A DNA stretch of 64,000 nt, from NCBI GenBank assembly GCA_047618565.1, contig JBLHKW010000003.1:1-64000 (forward strand), in the 5' to 3' direction. Source of the stretch: JBLHKW01 sp047618565. Its GTDB lineage: Bacteria; Planctomycetota; UBA1135; GCA-002686595. The position numbers were made by a program, and so were the translations under genes. Shown piece after piece: positions 63,117 through 64,000 of this stretch. The notes under the pieces are model-generated. The model was not told where the DNA came from. It searched no databases and worked only from the letters and a program-made list of their open reading frames with translations. Every line of letters begins with the position of its first letter. The stretch's first letter is position 1.

Positions 63117-64000
63117 TTATTCCTGCTCGGAAGCGATGCTCCCGATCCACTCGGCGATGTTGTCACGCACTTCCGCCCGGCGCGTGCCTTCTTCGCTGGC
63201 CGCCAGCATGGTCTGGACCTTGGTCAGAGCGGCCGTCGCAGCCGCCTGCTCCTCCGGCGATCCGGGGCGGTTTGTAAGGTAGTTGACCAGCGCGCTGGCC
63301 GTCTCGACCTGCATGTCGGCGTCTTGCAGGGTGGCGGCAGCGCGCATCCTGAGCCGGTACTCGATGTCGCTCATGAAGCGCACGCGCGCCAGCAGGTCGA
63401 TGACCTCCTGGGCGCTCTCGAGCGGGCGCTCGGTGTCGATGCAGCGCCACAGTGCGCGCAGCTGCAACGCGATGGGGTAGACGATGTCGCGCGGACGAGC
63501 TTCGGCCAGCTGCGCGTCGAGCTTGCGGACGCTGTCGTATTCACCCTTGCGGGCGAAGGCGTGAGCTTCCGCAGTGGCCAGGTGCGGACCCGTGAGGCCT
63601 GCGCGTGCGTCGGCGGCGAGCTCGGCGTATTCCGGGCGCGTGGTGTAGATGCTGGCCAGGAGGTACTGGGTGTCCTGGTCACTCGGATCGATCTCTATGG
63701 ACCGGCGCAGCTGCTTGACGGCTCCCTCGGTGTCGCCCTTGCTCTGAGCGATGAGTCCCAGAGCCAGAAAGCGACGCGACTCGGTCGGGTTACGGAAGGC
63801 GATGCGCTGCGCACGCGCTTCGTCGCCGAGTCCCAGCATGTAACGCCCGACCCGGATCCAGTCGAGATCGGAACCGAGCGCCTTGCTCACCTCGCTCGAG
63901 CGATCGAGCAGCGCGTCGGATCCCTTCAGGAGCTCGCCAAAACGCTCCTGGTTCAGCCAGCCTTCCATGCCCACTGCGGAACGCATGGCCATAAGGTTGG
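63117..64000 (-). CDS. TPR-repeat protein, 5' end cut by the window edge
   Basis: About 290 C-terminal residues are visible, and the frame stays open to the right edge, so the start lies outside the window. RFLALGLIAQSKGDTEGAVKQL and RSIEIDPSDQDTQYLLASIY are tetratricopeptide helices. The rest is helical, with a terminal region EEQAAATAALTKVQTMLAAS. Such proteins scaffold other proteins. No partner can be named. It is convergent with the CehA/McbA-like gene. Confidence 0.75.
   Translation of the reverse strand, partial: NLMAMRSAVGMEGWLNQERFGELLKGSDALLDRSSEVSKALGSDLDWIRVGRYMLGLGDEARAQRIAFRNPTESRRFLALGLIAQSKGDTEGAVKQLRRSIEIDPSDQDTQYLLASIYTTRPEYAELAADARAGLTGPHLATAEAHAFARKGEYDSVRKLDAQLAEARPRDIVYPIALQLRALWRCIDTERPLESAQEVIDLLARVRFMSDIEYRLRMRAAATLQDADMQVETASALVNYLTNRPGSPEEQAAATAALTKVQTMLAASEEGTRRAEVRDNIAEWIGSIASEQE

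Overview
The window is GC-rich, densely coded bacterial chromosome with a diderm, Planctomycetota-like gene set. Signs of an outer membrane are a DUF481-type beta-barrel, a LolD ABC ATPase with a LolC/E permease, and several lipoproteins. Other pointers are large secreted mosaic proteins (Calx-beta, malectin, PA14, IPT, Kelch), a DUF5060 glycosidase-like enzyme and a PuuD-type membrane protein beside a cupredoxin lipoprotein. The phylum assignment is inference; there is no rRNA gene to anchor it. No phage, transposase, integrase, CRISPR array or plasmid function was found, so this is mostly housekeeping DNA.

Layout. 1-6.5 kb: a methyltransferase overlapping an HxD...H (JmjC/2OG-like) protein gene, divergent from a COG2509 flavoprotein; panB; an exported protein built of two copies of one domain. 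6.8-12.4 kb: a tiny membrane protein, a SulP anion transporter, a hybrid sensor kinase and a serine beta-lactamase-fold hydrolase. 12.4-18.4 kb: a relic of an exported-protein C-terminus, a two-domain VOC protein, a four-S1-domain RNA-binding protein, a 179-bp palindromic element, an SDR, a YtcJ-like amidohydrolase, OsmC and a lipoprotein cytochrome c. 18.5-23 kb: a multipass membrane protein, the DUF481 porin-like protein and a B12-type radical SAM protein. 23.2-29.4 kb: a plus-strand block xseB-ispA-dxs-nadK-Na/Pi symporter-PhoU-like, joining isoprenoid precursor supply, NADP synthesis and phosphate handling. 29.4-36.1 kb: lysS-lolC/E-lolD on the minus strand, tRNA-Ala(GGC), then leuS on the plus strand. 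36.2-39.1 kb: a TldE/TldD peptidase pair. 39.3-50.4 kb: a 1761-residue secreted mosaic protein, a cupin, a thioredoxin/MsrA-like lipoprotein, a GT39-like membrane protein and the DUF5060 protein. 50.7-64 kb: an RNB exoribonuclease, a membrane-anchored glutamate-synthase-like enzyme, a second long palindrome, the cupredoxin/PuuD pair, another GT39-like protein, NAD(P)H-hydrate epimerase, a probably abundant exported protein with clear promoter and terminator, a CehA/McbA-like metallohydrolase and a truncated TPR protein.

The most unusual signals are two unrelated long palindromes (14859-15037 and 54055-54255). Both are bounded by CTAG, and in each case the TAG is the stop codon of the neighbouring gene. 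Others are a structured 73-nt hairpin at 5340-5412, a pseudogene fragment at 12461-12640 whose motif matches an intact secreted protein in the window, a GTTCCAG heptamer recurring upstream of exported genes, and the thioredoxin/MsrA-like fusion. I did not find a clearly new multi-gene defence or biosynthetic system.
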